A DNA stretch of 64,000 nucleotides from positions 184,953,741 to 185,017,740 of the forward strand of contig CM041465.1 in NCBI GenBank assembly GCA_023213395.1, in the 5' to 3' direction. Origin of the DNA: Cycas panzhihuaensis (taxonomy: Eukaryota; Cycadophyta). The number at the start of each line of letters is the position of its first letter. Within the stretch, counting starts at the first letter, position 1. The position numbers and the translations under genes are program-made. The notes under the pieces were generated by a model, which saw nothing but the letters and a program-made list of their open reading frames with translations, was not told where the DNA came from and made no database searches. This document shows positions 45,401 through 57,568 of the stretch, piece by piece.

Positions 45401-48400
45401 AAGTATTTTTTAACAACTATGAAGAATGAGTATAAGTAATGATGTAAGAATGAGGCCTAATGTAGAGCTAACAAAGAGTGGTGATGTGTCATGCTACTAA
45501 CCTCTAACTTATATCTAAATGTATGCAAGATTTTGATGCCTAAGGCTTCTAGTATATTATTAGGACCTTCACTCACGATACCTACACCTACACTTGGTGA
45601 TGGAATCTAAGTTATAGTGGAGCCTAAGCACTCCTAATCCTCACCTAGTTCATCAGTGAGAAGTTATATGCATCCTCCAAAGAGCCAAACGATACATGCA
45701 TATCACATGGTTATGATGGATATTGGACCAGGTTAATTTTAATCTTGCATTAATGTTTTAGTTATCCCGGTTGGTTATTAAGATAATCCTAGAAGGGAGC
45801 CCGTAGGTATGGCTAACCTATCACTCCACCAAGATTCTAGTTAAGACCGCACTCGATGAAATTCACACCTTCCTTAAGGCCTAGACTTCAGCCAATGGTG
45901 ATATATTTCAACCAAGGTGAGTGTACGCACAAGTCAAGAACTGATGGTATAAATCAAATGTAATGGGTTCATTTTAGAGAATATGTGAATATGCTTACAT
46001 TTATATTGCTGAAATGAATTGTTAATGTTTTAATGCTTGCTTTTATACTTTTGTCTATCAATGTGTATATATATGAATAAATATACAAAGATGCTAAGTA
46101 TAAATATCATATTTTTCTATAATCCAGGTGTTTTACTATTACAATGTGTTTTGTTTATTTTTGTTATTTGAGAAACAGCTTCGTTTTTGTTAAGAAAATA
46201 GAAGAAACAAAAAAACTTAAAAATTTACTTCTAAACTTAAATTTTGACCAAGAGAGAAAGTATTGGGAAAAATGAGATGAAGTTGAATCTTTTGTCAGAA
46301 AATTCTATATGGCCATGCAACCATACGAAACAGCCAAAACATTTCAACTTGAAATTTCACTCTCTCAGATGATAGATCTCGTTGTGGTGAGTAAAAATGT
46401 CTTCTACCGAAACTTCTAAAAATGAGTTAAAGTAGCTTGAAACTCGTCGAAACTCCTATGAAACTTTCCATGGCAGAAGTCTAAATGTTAAAGAAATCTC
46501 CCTCTATTATGATAGATATTATTTTTATCAATTATAGAAGTATAAACTTTGTAAATTCTAAATTTTCCCTTCAAAATACATAAGTCATTACTTTTATTAT
46601 CTTATATAATAATAACTCCATATTTGTTGGTGATTGTACACTTTTTATGATGGAATTTAATATCTATTTGCTATTGGGTCTTTATATATATCTACCTTTA
46701 TGACCACTTTGCCTTCTATCTAGTTGTCTTTGATTTTATCGATATTATTACTAATGTTGATGTGGTTATCAGTGTTCTTGCTATGGCTATTGATTCTTCA
46801 AGCTTCTCTAATATTTCTTCAAACAACTAAGCTTCCTGTAGTATTAACACTTATCCTTCAATTATCCCTTAGGATCCTCTCAATTAATAATGTATTCAAA
46901 TGATGTATTTCTCCTTAGAATAAAGGGATGTTTCCCTTTATTCTCCATAGCCATAGATCTTAAACTTTCATAACCTAGATCCTTCAATATTTACTCATGC
47001 AATTTTAATTTTCCTTCAAGATTATTGAAGGTCATTAAACTCATATTGCCATTTAGGCTTAAGTTGATGATGAAGTTTTTACAGGAACTTGACAGGGACC
47101 AAATCACTATAATCACTAACTCTAGATCTTCAAGTAGCTTCTATATTATGCTTAATTGGTCTTTGATCATCTTGACTTCTTATAGATGATCAATCATTGA
47201 TCTACAAAACTTATACTATAGAGTTGGTTCCTTAGGGGTATGCTCTATGTATCATATTTAATCTCATAAAGAGAGATGATCACACCTTATGCTTATTTTG
47301 GCATCTTTGTATTTACAACATTTACTATGCTTTTAGAAAATTATTTTATTACCTTCATTCCATCATTTCATTCATAATCATACCCCAAGAAGCTATAATA
47401 ATGGTATTAAATTTATGAGGAAGTGGTTTCCTAATCAAGATAATAGATGTAATTGAAGGTTACATCTAACACTATACATCTTTATGACTAGAAGAGAAGG
47501 TAACAATCAAAGTTCAAGGATGGTAACTACAAAGATACACATTGGAGTCCATATGTCAAGTTGATATAAAGTCCAAGGTTTATAGGGGAATTATACATTG
47601 GTTGTTATCAAAATGATATCAAGTAACTAATCACTTAATTATAAGCATGCCTTAATACGGAAGATCAAGAATTTGGGAAAGAAGATAAAACTGTATGAAA
47701 TGGGAAATACAAAGGCTAAGAGTTAGAACCACTTGTTACATAAGAATCAAAGTTAATAAAGTTAAGCATTGCTAAAGAGGAGGTGTAACAAATTAAAGAA
47801 GCATTAGCCACTTTACAAGAATAAGGAGCAGAAGAAGTTAATGATGTATAAGAAGAAGACATAAATGAAAAGGATCTTGTAATGTTAATTTGGAGACTAA
47901 TAGAAAAAGACTACTACATTCTACCAATGGTGTACACAATCAAGACCATTTCATAATTAAAGAAACTTGTTAAAAAGCAAATGTTCATTTACCAATAACA
48001 TGAAGAAGAATTAGTTATCTTATATGAGCCAAGTACAAAATTAAAGTTAAGGGAGCATTACGTTAAGGAAATCTAAGTCTTAAATGAAGTAACATTGTTT
48101 CATTCTAGTTTAATTATACAATCATCTATTTCTTTTTGTACTTTGTAGTCTTTCTTGAATGTCCATTTCATATGGCACTCTATAAGAAAAATGCCATAAG
48201 ATCCACTTATAAAAAAATGATAGTTGATATGAAGTATAAGCTCCTTTGGTCAAATATTCTTCTTAGAAAAATCATAATCTATTCCTCACCTTCATACCAT
48301 AACTTGTTTATTAGTGGGTTATTAAGTGAAAACATGCAGTTATACCATCATACATGCTTCTTATCACAATAGCATTTCTTTTTCTCTTCTTAACCATCCA

Positions 48401-48507
48401 TGTTCCTTATCTCCCATATTCTCTTATAAATTATAGTTCCATTATCCTAACCGTTTTTCACCTCCTTTACTCAAGTTTATGCCTATAACACTTCATGTTT
48501 AGTTTGT
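42481..48507. other. AT-rich region without a recognised gene
   Basis: About 6 kb. I see only short frames without family resemblance. Simple repeats: (TC)n at 45088-45107 and T tracts near 44897. The stretch 47490-48080 has a weak coding look on the plus strand (IKTIS, KQMFIYQ, EEELVILYEPSTKLKL), possibly a decayed retroelement, but I cannot name it. Confidence 0.35.
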
Positions 48508-48985
48508 TAGATAATGTGAAAATAATATTTTGGAGGCAAAAAATTTAACAAGTTGACAGTGCAGTTTCCCCTCCAAACTGTTGCGAGGAGAATCCAAGGA
48601 GGGCGGGAGCCCCCCTTGGCCAAGGGATTCGAGGGTGGTAGCCCTTGACACAAAATGCTAGCACTGTAAAACATACTTAATCATATAGATAATCGGGGTT
48701 GTTTATTCAAAATATCCCAAATTTGATGGTTGAGATTTGTTCCTTATATAAGTCTCTCATATAGCCCAATTTAGGGTGGTTTTTTGTTATGTTAATAGTA
48801 TTCGACGTATGGGATGTACTATATTGAAAAGAGGTGGTTGGTTGTTATTGTTGTGAGCATTCTACTGTAGATTATGTACATTTATCCATTCTTAGATAAG
48901 AAAGGTCGATCCCTTTCTTGTGTGGATATTTTTCTAGCACACTGCTAGGGTTTTACTATGTTATATCTAGTGTATATGCAATACT
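48508..48985 (+). repeat. Possible solo LTR with GC-rich palindrome
   Basis: Starts TGTTAGATAATG and contains a GC-rich block in otherwise AT-rich DNA, including the perfect 14-base palindrome CCCTTGGCCAAGGG at 48613-48626. It also has CCTTATATAAGTC, a TATA-like site near 48752, and ends near a TAGGGTTTTACTATG segment. These are features of a plant LTR with U3, TATA and R. No partner is in the window and the end is uncertain. Confidence 0.4.
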
Positions 48986-50620
48986 TTGGCTTATTTATTT
49001 ATTTATTATATTATCTCTGGTTTAAGAACTTACATGTTAAATTTCAGTTTCAATTCTTGTAACTAGTTGCAAAATAATTTAAATCTTGGTAGCAGTTTCT
49101 AGTTATTGGGACCTAGTTTTCTTAACATAGTTTTCACTTTTTAAGTACCCTTTTCGTATGGTTTTTTTAAAGTTACTTATCCTTATAGAATACCTAACAA
49201 ACTTCTTTTTTCTCACTTCTTACTCATATTGATCAACTTATATTCCCCCCATCCAAGCTATCTCCTTATGGGGGAAAACCTCCATGGACACAATACAAGA
49301 GGAGAATATAAGATGTCAAGTATGGTGAATGTACAATCGATATATTTGAAGGCCTATGAAGTATAAGGCATTATATGAGAGCTATTAAAGAAATGACATC
49401 TTCATAAGAAAGATAGGTAAATATATATGCTACATCTTCAAGGCATCATAAAGATAGCTATTATAATATATCTATAAGTATTGTTGCGCTTGTCCTTTGT
49501 TGCTACTATTCTACTTATTGTTGTCATTCTAGCATTTATTGTTATTATTGAATGCTATTCTTTTATTATTAGAAATATATTTTAGAGACAGATTAGAATG
49601 CTATAATATATTTATATTATATTAAATAATATCTAGAAAAGAGTCTTTTCAAATCATCCACCAACTTTTCAAAAATTCAAATGGAAAATTTTCCTATAAT
49701 ACAGTAATATATTTCCTATGTTTCTAATTATATTGTTATACCTAGAGAGCTTATCTCTTGCTTTGTTATCCTCTTATTGAGGATTGGTATTATAAAACCT
49801 TACTTCATCGAATGCTACATACATACATATATATATATATATATCTATATATATATATATATATATATATATAACCAGTAACTTATATTTTGTAGAGAAT
49901 TTTATCAATTTTTTCTCTATTTACAAAATTTATTCAAAACCTCATTTCACCACCACAACATGCATTATTTAAGAAACACATCAACATAATTATTAACAAT
50001 GGTTTGTACTAGTACAAAACATATAAGTCATAAATTTTTAAGGAGAATGTATGTGTATGTGTGTTTGAGTGAGAGATAGAGAGATTGTGAGTGTTTACTA
50101 CTATTAAAACTATATTTTTATAGTGATTGAAATACATTAAGAGATGTTCACTTATTTTTATTTATTTCCATAATAAAAATGTATACAATGCGAAAACTAA
50201 ACAAAAAAAAAAAAAACAAGCGTGTGCCCTTTCACTTGTCATGATGCCAATGAGCATAGGTACATCATAAATGTAAGCAAAGATTATATCTTCTTTTATT
50301 TCTTCTTTCAATTAGATGCGGTTTTTTCCTTTGCTTACATCAATATAGTCCTTTCACTTTACGTCAAAGAGATGACTTAGAATCATCACGAGAAGAATCA
50401 AGCACATTTTACTAGCCATAAATTAAAGATGCCATCAAAATATCGAATAATAGGAAAAACTAAGTTATAGGAGGATAGTGAACAGGAAGCGTCTCGAAAC
50501 GAGAAAACGCAAATTTATGGAAAACCCGAACGTCAACAACAAATATCATAGTCGTGGAAGAAACGAAACGAAACGCCAAAATAGATGGACTCTTCATATT
50601 TTGTGGGTTTTAAGTCAAAA
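48986..50620. other. AT-rich spacer before the LEA gene
   Basis: No gene seen. It has a compound (ACAT)n/(AT)n microsatellite at 49819-49873 and an A tract near 50204-50217. Confidence 0.4.
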
Positions 50621-50626
50621 CTAATA

Positions 50627-50898
50627 ACGTGGGCCCACTTTCAAAGCACGCTTCTAGTGCTTTCGTTAATTGTACGCGTTCATTGACCGACACTGCCACT
50701 TGTTGGGGATGTGGCGACGAACTAAAAGCCCCGCATGTGCGAAAAGAAGATGACGTGGTTATCGTGGACGGCAGCAGAGAAAGAAAAGTCGAAGTTCTTT
50801 CCTTTACAGGAGGTTCTATGGTGGAAATTTCGTGGAAAAGTCGTATCCTTCCCAATGGCTCGTTGAATCGTCTAAAGGGAGGCTGATTTGTTTAAATA
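50627..50898 (+). promoter_or_regulatory. Promoter of the LEA_3 gene
   Basis: TATA-like TTTAAATA at 50891-50898 lies about 50 bases before the ATG. Upstream are ABRE-type ACGTGG cores at 50627-50632 and 50753-50758 (the latter in TGACGTGG). A DRE/CRT core ACCGAC lies at 50686-50691, an ACGCGT CGCG box at 50674-50679, and the palindrome GTGGGCCCAC, a TCP/site II-like motif, at 50629-50638. ABRE and DRE cores are known targets of ABA and drought/cold regulators, which fits a LEA gene. Binding is inferred. Confidence 0.55.
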
Positions 50899-50946
50899 AG
50901 GGCCTGCAGCGTGGCAAAGGCAAGTGAGCAATCTGTAGATGCGCTC

Positions 50947-51489
50947 ATGGCGAGTTCCAGATTTGTGTTGAATGTGATGGGCACCACGTCTGCGTTTGGC
51001 TTACCAAATATCGCAAGGTCTGTATATTACTCTTCGTCTTTTTTAAGCTTTAGCTTTTAGGAATCCTAGCATTTTATGCCAGATATCTCTCCACACAGCA
51101 ATGCTTTGTTTTATTTATTTCTTTTTTCACAAAACATACAGTGGCAATTTACCAGGGATGTTTTGTTAATTTGTACAGAGATTAATTAAAATTGTGTATT
51201 TGTGGGGCGATTGTTTCGGTTCCATTGCAGGAGAGGCTACGCGGCGGTGGCACCAAAGGCAGATCAGACGAGAGGGATTAACGAGCGAGGGAGTGAAGAA
51301 AAGGGAAATATTAAGTGCACAGAAAATAGGCGATCAGCACAAACTAAGATTTGGTGGATGCCTCATCCCGTCACCGGTCACTTTGTTCCGGAAAATCACC
51401 ACTATTCTGACGCTCATCGCGATGTCGCTCAGCTTAGGGATAATCGTCTCGCTAATCAACCCGGTTCTGATCGTGTAGCGGCAAATTAA
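50947..51489 (+). CDS. LEA_3-family (LEA5/SAG21-like) protein, two exons
   Basis: Exon 1 is 50947-51017 and exon 2 is 51231-51489, giving 109 residues. The 213-base intron has GT...TTGCAG borders and splits an Arg codon. The N-terminus MASSRFVLNVMGTTS with no acidic residue, then RRGYAAVA across the splice site, looks like a mitochondrial presequence with an R-x-Y/A cleavage motif. The signature WWMPHPVTGHFVPENH at about residues 64-79 is the family's W-x-P-[DH]-PVTG-x-[YF]-x-PEN motif, followed by a short acidic and polar tail. Family members are small hydrophilic proteins made in desiccation, oxidative stress or senescence; SAG21/LEA5 in Arabidopsis is mitochondrial and affects stress tolerance. 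Length is normal, there is no internal stop, and the splice keeps the frame, so it appears functional. The start is the first ATG after the TATA-like site. Retrotransposon layers surround it. Confidence 0.85.
51018..51230 (+). other. Intron of the LEA_3 gene
   Basis: GTCTGT at the donor and a T-rich end TTCCATTGCAG at the acceptor. 213 bases, T-rich, containing stops in every frame. Removing it joins RRGYAAVA in frame. Confidence 0.85.
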
Positions 51490-51989
51490 AAGCCGAGATT
51501 ACATTTTATTGTATTCGGGATGTGATCGGAGAAGCAACCTTATTGAATCTCGCACTCTACACGAGGCAGCATGTTCTGGTTTTCTGCAATATTGTAAACA
51601 TCCTTTTTAATTTTATGCTGTTGATTCTCATGATCTCTTGATAATTGAATGGCCGCCTTTTCAACGTTGAAAGACTGGTTTGCCGCGTTTTTGACCTTTT
51701 TTTTATTCCATTTGAAAGACTCATTTTATTGCTCTTAAATTGAAAATTTAAATTACCCGGCTAAACTGATAAATTTAAATAAAACAAAATAGGAGGAACA
51801 CCGCTCCCAAAAAAAGGGAGCAGAAAGAAAAAACTTCTGCTAAATCCTCATAATTGGAGGCCCCGCGAAAGAGAGAGACTCAACCATAGGGGCTTTACAG
51901 AGTCCTCCAAACGCTGTTAGGCCTGGCCACACGGTCACAAACCACGAGCATAAAAAGCTACGCAGAGCTCCACAGGAGTCGTACGGTCA
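51490..51989. other. LEA gene 3' flank
   Basis: Untranslated and downstream sequence. Short T-rich and AATTGAA-like polyadenylation-type patches occur near 51600-51660, but no clear AATAAA within the first 200 bases after the stop. The part after about 51800 (GGAGCAGAAAG, GGGGCTTTACAGAGTCC) may already belong to repeat R. Confidence 0.4.
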
Positions 51990-52790
51990 AGCCAAAAACT
52001 CAAACCGCTCAAATCCTAAATCCCTTCGACTGCAAGCACGGGGTCTTCGTACAGTCCATAGAGACTGCAAGGTCAAGGCATATATAGTAAGTAGTCCACA
52101 AGCCCTGAAGGCTTAAGAACACACGCCATACGTCCACTCTCTTCCTTCTCACAAACCCTAACACAACAATCCACAACTTCTCTAGACTTCTTACCAGCAA
52201 GACCATTGCTTCCTCTACGACAGATTGCAACCAAACCAATGCGTAGATAACGTCCACGGTGCAAACAATCCACGAGAAAGCCCTACTGCCCATGGCCCGC
52301 AATGCAAAAACATGGAATCCTTCCGCGCGATTCTCCACTTTATCAGTTCCTCTCCCGCCCCACAAAACCTCAGTAGAGATTCACTTACCCACTCCCTGTT
52401 CTCCTGCGGACAGAGCCTGGGAATATCTCACCAGAGAGGCGGGCCAACAAATGGAGTGGGGCAGAATTTCTTAGGGGCACTTGTTGAGGAATCCCATGGA
52501 GAGGAATTTTTGAAAAGTTACAGCAGCAGAGAAACAGTGTGTTCTGTGGATTATTACATTTTTTTTTTTATCGTTCTTTGGAATAAGTTATTATTGCCAT
52601 AATTTGGCACAATCCGTTATGAATTATGAAATTAAATTTGTTATGAATTATGAAATTAAATTTGTTATTAATTCAATTAATTGATTAACTTTAAATTTTA
52701 AAAAGTTGTGGCAATGAAATTAACTCTTATTATTTCAAAATTTTATTTTAACATTGTGAGTTACAGAGAAGTAGAGTGGAACTACGGTGA
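51990..52790. repeat. Dispersed repeat R, copy 2
   Basis: Matches 15097-15690 from about 52165 onward with small indels. It runs further left here because E1 interrupts copy 1. On the minus strand a stretch near 52190-52365 is open and ends at GGTAAGAAGTC, a plausible splice donor conserved in both copies. Frames shift between copies, so it is not a clear gene. Class unknown. Confidence 0.55.
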
Positions 52791-52829
52791 ATGCATCTTG
52801 AGTTAATATATGATTTTTAAATAATGGCG

Positions 52830-54110
52830 GTATTAAAAAATATTAGGGAGGTATTCTCACCTCATATATAGAAATTTAGAAAGGTAACAAACACTTTAAT
52901 CTGACCAGTATATTAGTCAAAATAATTTACAATAATATTAGAAAAATATAATTAATAAATGTAGTACATACTTTAAAATTGTTGTGTCAGTTTTGGGTGG
53001 TTAATGTTTGATTGTAGATGCCTTAAGGGGCTTCAAAGGTGTCTTTAAGGGGCTCTAGGCACACATCTTCTTACGTACATTGGGGGTTATCCCAACATTC
53101 TCTTACATAATACTCAATGTAAATGACTCCTAAACTTTCTCTGAATTTCTAGAATTTGATTTTTTCTAAAGTCTTTGTAAATATGTCTATTATCTGATAT
53201 TCAGTGCTGCAATAAGCTGATTCAATTTCTTCTACTTGTACTAGTTTCTGAATGAAATGGTGTTGAGTCTCAATGTGTTTCATTCTGCAATGAAAGACTG
53301 GATTTTTTGTCATTTGGATGGTGCTTTGATTATCACACCAAATTCTGGTGGGACCTTGTTGTTTAATATGAAAACCTTGTAATAGTCTTCTCAACAAAAC
53401 TGACTCACATACACCTACTACTATTGCTTTATATTCTGCCTCGACTGTGGATAAAGAAACTGTATTCTATTTCTTTGTGCTCCAAGCTATTGTTGCTGAT
53501 CCCATACTAAATATATAACCCGTTGTAGATTTTTTTATCATCAAAATCTCCTGCCTAATCTGAATCTGTATAGCCAATCAACTGAAATTTAGAAGAAGCT
53601 TTGTAATATAGTTCAAAATCTGGTGTTCCTTTAAGATATCTAAGGATTCTCTTGGCTACTTCTCAGTGAGAGGTTTTTGGATCTTGTATAAACTTAGATA
53701 CAACACTAACTGAGTGTGTTATATTTGGTCAGGTAGATGTCAAATATATTAAACTGCCAATAAGCTATCTATAAGAGTGTTAGATCAACCGAAGTAGAGT
53801 CATCTGTCTTGGAGAGTTTGATTTATGTTTTAGCTGGAGTTGCCAATGGTTTGCAATCTAGCATTTTGAACCTTTGTAGTAAATCCAATGTACATTTGCG
53901 TTAGGAGATGAAATTTTCATTCTTGTCCTGTCAGACTTCCAATCTTAGGAAGTAATGTATAAGACCTAAATCTGTCATCTCAAATTCTTTACAGATAGTA
54001 TCTTTGAATTGATACAAGAGATGTGAGTCATTTCCAATATATACTAGGTCATCCACATAAAGACCTACTGAAACACTTTCACGAGGTGGACTTTTACGTT
54101 TGGTAAGATA
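52830..54110 (-). mobile_element. CopE: copia fragment interrupted by E3
   Basis: Minus-strand copia 3' part: RT C-half, RNase H, purine stretch TAAGAGAA, and an LTR starting TGTTGGGATAACC with its edge at 53097. The left end of the LTR is not resolved. The RT frame runs up to 54110, where the E3 LTR begins, so the missing N-terminal part may lie beyond the window on the far side of E3/E2. Confidence 0.72.
53149..54110 (-). pseudogene. CopE reverse transcriptase (partial) and RNase H
   Basis: In element sense the RT begins LTKRKSPPRESVSVGLYVDDLVY, with the YVDD box near 54040-54065. It continues through decayed KFEMTDLG-like and LRYLKGTPDF-like parts. RNase H includes ATIAW-like text and an STVEAEY region near 53435. 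The open 82-codon frame 53149-53397 reads RIWCDNQSTIQMTKNPVFHCRMKHIETQHHF and IIDIFTKTLEKIKF. Close to CopA in the RNase H tail. Confidence 0.82.
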
Positions 54111-56701
54111 TGACTATATAACAGTGAGTCAGGTTAAGAGTCAGATCAATCGGTAAGGAATCACCAAGCAGGGTGTCCATGCACCGGAGCGCGGATTCAG
54201 GACCTGCAAATGGCGCCTAATTGCTTTAAGGTGATCTTGGGAGAGGGACACAAGGCGAGGCCTTGGGTCATCCCAAAAGACGAGGCCCTCCTACCCCTTG
54301 GATGGCTGGGAAGAGGAAGAAGGAACCTAAAGGGTTGCATCTTCTCAAGGAAAAGAGAAGGCAACGTGTAGGTGGAGTGTGAGTAGTGTAGTATCCTACG
54401 TGTAAGCTAGTCAAAGGAGTGAGGGGTGAGTAGCTCATGTTCAAGGAAGACTACCTATATGTAATAACAACAACTACAAATAAAAGACATGCAAATGAAA
54501 AGATGTATTCATTCCCTTTTTTAGTTTCCTACGTGTTTTAATATGCAAGCATATGCATTGGAGAAAAATGCTATAGGAAAAGACAAAAGAGGAAAAGAGG
54601 AATACCTAGACACGGTGTGCGAATGAAGTGTTGTGATTCTCATTGCTTTACACGCCTTCCCGCTCCAACTTATCGCGTAGGTGAGATCAGCTAGCGATGG
54701 TTGCCGTGGGCGGCCAAGGGGCTATCTTACCTCCCCAAATGTGCAAAAAGAAGCAAAGCAGGGCAAAGGCAAAGACAACGAAAAGAAACAAAGAAAAGCA
54801 ACTAACAAGAGGCTAACCTATTGGCCAACTCGCCTCGTGTGTATCTCCACGATCGTAAAACCTGTCAGTCAAAACATGTAAGTTTCTCCCTCCCAGAAGA
54901 GGGGATACTAAACATATCCACTGTATATATGCGTAAATATAAAGGAGCTAAAATTAAACTAAATCAAGAACACGTGCACATTACTCCAAAGAACTCCAAA
55001 TAAGACTCTAGTAAGCAACCACACCAATCAGTACCCAAAGCAAAAGAGTTAGCCTCGGAATGGTTAGCTCATCCACAGAAATCCCCACGTGGCCTCGGGG
55101 AAGGAGAAATAAACTATATTGACTGAGTGGGGCAATAGGCAAGAAAGGAGAGAAACCAGCAGAATGATGTGCAATCACACCCAAGGGACGAGGTGCTATG
55201 AGCAGTAGATCGTCCAGTTGGGATAAGCTATAGGTCATGAACTAACCAGGAGCGGTTTTGGGGCTTATGTGGTGCCCAAAACCAACAAATGTGGATCTGA
55301 AACCAGCGTGGCAAGGGGCTGTCAATGCTGGTTCAGATCTAAAGATAGGCTTCCAAGTCCCTAGCCCAGCTTCAAGGGAGGCAGTAGGTGCAAGGAGAAG
55401 GAAAAAGAAGTGTTTGGACCCTTGGGGAGAAGGTCAACAAGGGGGACTAACCCTGCCTTTCTCACTTCAATTTTCCTTATGTTACCCCCTTTGCACAGCC
55501 ACCTTAAAGTAGACTTGCAGGAAAATGAGGGGAAGCACTACAACACAGGGTGCAAAGAGCTAGTGCTAAATGGGTATTAAGTCAAGAAAAGCAAATATAC
55601 CAAGTACTGTCCATAAAAAAGTAAAGGAAAGGACATGGATCTTAGAGCAAATATTAAGGAATACCTTACAGTAGAGAATAGGAGTTTATTCCTACTGGAA
55701 AATAGAAGAAACAAACTGCATTTGGCAAGCTTTGAAGGCTGGTTTGGAGGAGAGGCCATCGTGAGAAGACCACTATGGTTTTGAGACCTTGGAGCTTTTC
55801 CTCGGAGAGTTCCTGTGAATACCCTTTTTTCCACCATGTGAACCTGCAAGAGGAGGCCTGAGCTGCTGGTGCTGAGCCTGAGATGCAACAATAATCCCTG
55901 TAGGAAGAGTAGCAGCTAAAGAGTATGCCCTTTTGCAGTAGGTGATGGAGAGCTATAGGAGTTTCATCAAAAAATGGAGGAAGAAGACACAAATGATTAA
56001 CTTTTTGGTTTTTATCTTCCACCAACCCTAAGTGAATGTTTAGAGTCATAGGGAAGTCAAAAGGCGTAGACACCACATGGCAGTTCTGCGAAAAGAGCGG
56101 GAACTGCCGCGTCTGTTTTAAAAAACATTTTTGAACAGTTGCACCGCAGCAAACATCACGGTACCACGGTAAATATCGCGGTACCGCTAAGTTTACAGTG
56201 CTGCAGACCTATAGGCCAAAATCAGGTCAGAAATAGGGTCTGAAGCTAAACAGGGAGTATGTTAGGGATGAACAAGCTGGAAATTGGTGCCCAGATGACC
56301 AACAAGTGGTCAGAAGAGAAGGATGGGTCTCAACCAGGGGCCCTATCATACTTGGAAAGTGAATCAAAGTATACGCTGAATGCCGTCATGGGCGAGATGC
56401 GACTGACTCAAGTGCCCGAGGGGCTGTGGAGATGATGTGGGTGGCTAAGTGCCATATGAGGTGTAGCACTCGCTAAAGAGTACCCCCATGGTGGGTCGTC
56501 ATAGGCTGAGTGGCGTGCGACAGGCACAAGCAGTGTGATTAAACAAGAAAGTAATGCACTCATGCAAATGACAGGCAAGCATGCGTCAGGCAATCTACTA
56601 AGCAACCTCGGTCAAACAAGAGTAAGGATGGGAGCAAGAAAATATACCTAAGTATACCTGAGTTAATGCGTCCCGAGTCCATTCCCAGTAGTCAGGAAAC
56701 A
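54111..56701 (-). repeat. E3 3' LTR
   Basis: About 2.59 kb. The left edge TGACTATATA abuts the end of the CopE reading frame; the right edge is GGAAACA at 56695-56701. Internal landmarks shared with the E1 and E2 LTRs include CGAGGCC, a CCTCCCAGAAGAGG block by a TATA-like site near 54890-54935, and GCGGTACCGC near 56178. It is more diverged than E1 and E2 are from each other. In element sense AAGGAGGTAG precedes it, a plausible polypurine tract (56702-56711). Confidence 0.75.
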
Positions 56702-57039
56702 CTACCTCCTTGCCAGCACAGACTCACCACTCAGAAGCGTGGTATAATGGCAAATGCTAATAACCAAAAACTTTTAGTAGCATATGCATATATATATAAA
56801 TAAACCATGAATAGCATATGGACCAAGGGTGTCAATGAGTGTCACGGCGGAACACGTGGACAAGGGAAACGAAGACGAGGACAACATAGGGGCTGCCTAT
56901 GCATCATCTAAAAGTCAACCTGGAAGTGAAGAAAGCCAATGATGGGGATGCCCCCGTTGCTGAAGTGCAACGAGTGATATGAGGGCATCCAATAGACGAA
57001 ACAAGCAGGTCAGAATAAGGGCGGCTAGAGACTTGGGCA

Positions 57040-57516
57040 CGGGCTAGCCAAGCAAGTCTCTCAAAGATGATAGTTAAGAAGAGGGAGGCGACGCTCAAGG
57101 ATGAGACGGACGAGGCCGTCCACCTCAACATTGAGGTCCTAAGGGATGTGCCGAATGTCAACAGATGAGAAGCAGGCCAAGAGATATCTGGCGGCCGAAG
57201 CAAGGGTTCTTAGGTGAGGGTATCACACCTGGTAAACCTGGGTGATATGAGACATCACAACCTGAGAGTCGTAAAGCAAAACGATAGGTCCGTGATGGAA
57301 ATAGAGAGCGTAAGTAAGGGCTTCAATAACAACCATGTACTCATCTTCGTTATTAGTTGCCTCAGGGAGGAAGATCCCAGAGTATAGGAAATCATATCTG
57401 GAGGGGCTGCAAAGGATCCAAGCGGCAACAGAAGGTCCAGGGTTATCGCGGCTTCCACCGTCAGTAAAAATATAGAGGGACATGAGTGAACATAAAATCC
57501 TGGTAATAACAAACAA
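57040..57516 (-). pseudogene. E3 second RNase H (aRNH)
   Basis: The frame 57223-57516 reads LYIFTDGGSRDNPGPSVAAWIL, ATNNEDEYMVVIEAL and LLYDSQVVMSHITQVYQV: all three acidic catalytic positions of RNase HI (DGG, E in NNEDEY, DSQ). A stop follows. The C-terminal DIRHIP and NVEVDGLV segment is in another frame near 57090-57165. The Ala usual in the NNEAEY motif is Asp here. Confidence 0.8.
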
Positions 57517-57568
57517 TAATAGAGTAAACGGGAGGCTCGAACGGTAAGTAATAAGTGGCCGTGGAGGG

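Larger units (their letters stand above)
54111..57568 (-). mobile_element. E3: truncated Tat-type gypsy element
   Basis: 3' LTR (54111-56701) plus about 0.87 kb of interior holding an aRNH gene, collinear with E1 1405-2250 and E2 60108-60960. It ends abruptly at 57568, where the E2 LTR begins with TGAAACGC. It is inserted into CopE RT. The rest may lie right of E2, outside the window. Confidence 0.78.

Noticed and set aside
50629-50886. 85-codon frame just upstream of the LEA gene
   Set aside because: It overlaps the promoter motifs and TATA-like site, with no protein resemblance.
52225-52602. 125-codon plus-strand open frame in repeat R
   Set aside because: The equivalent frame in copy 1 (15137-15319) is broken and differs in sequence; no family resemblance. 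Kept as repeat only.
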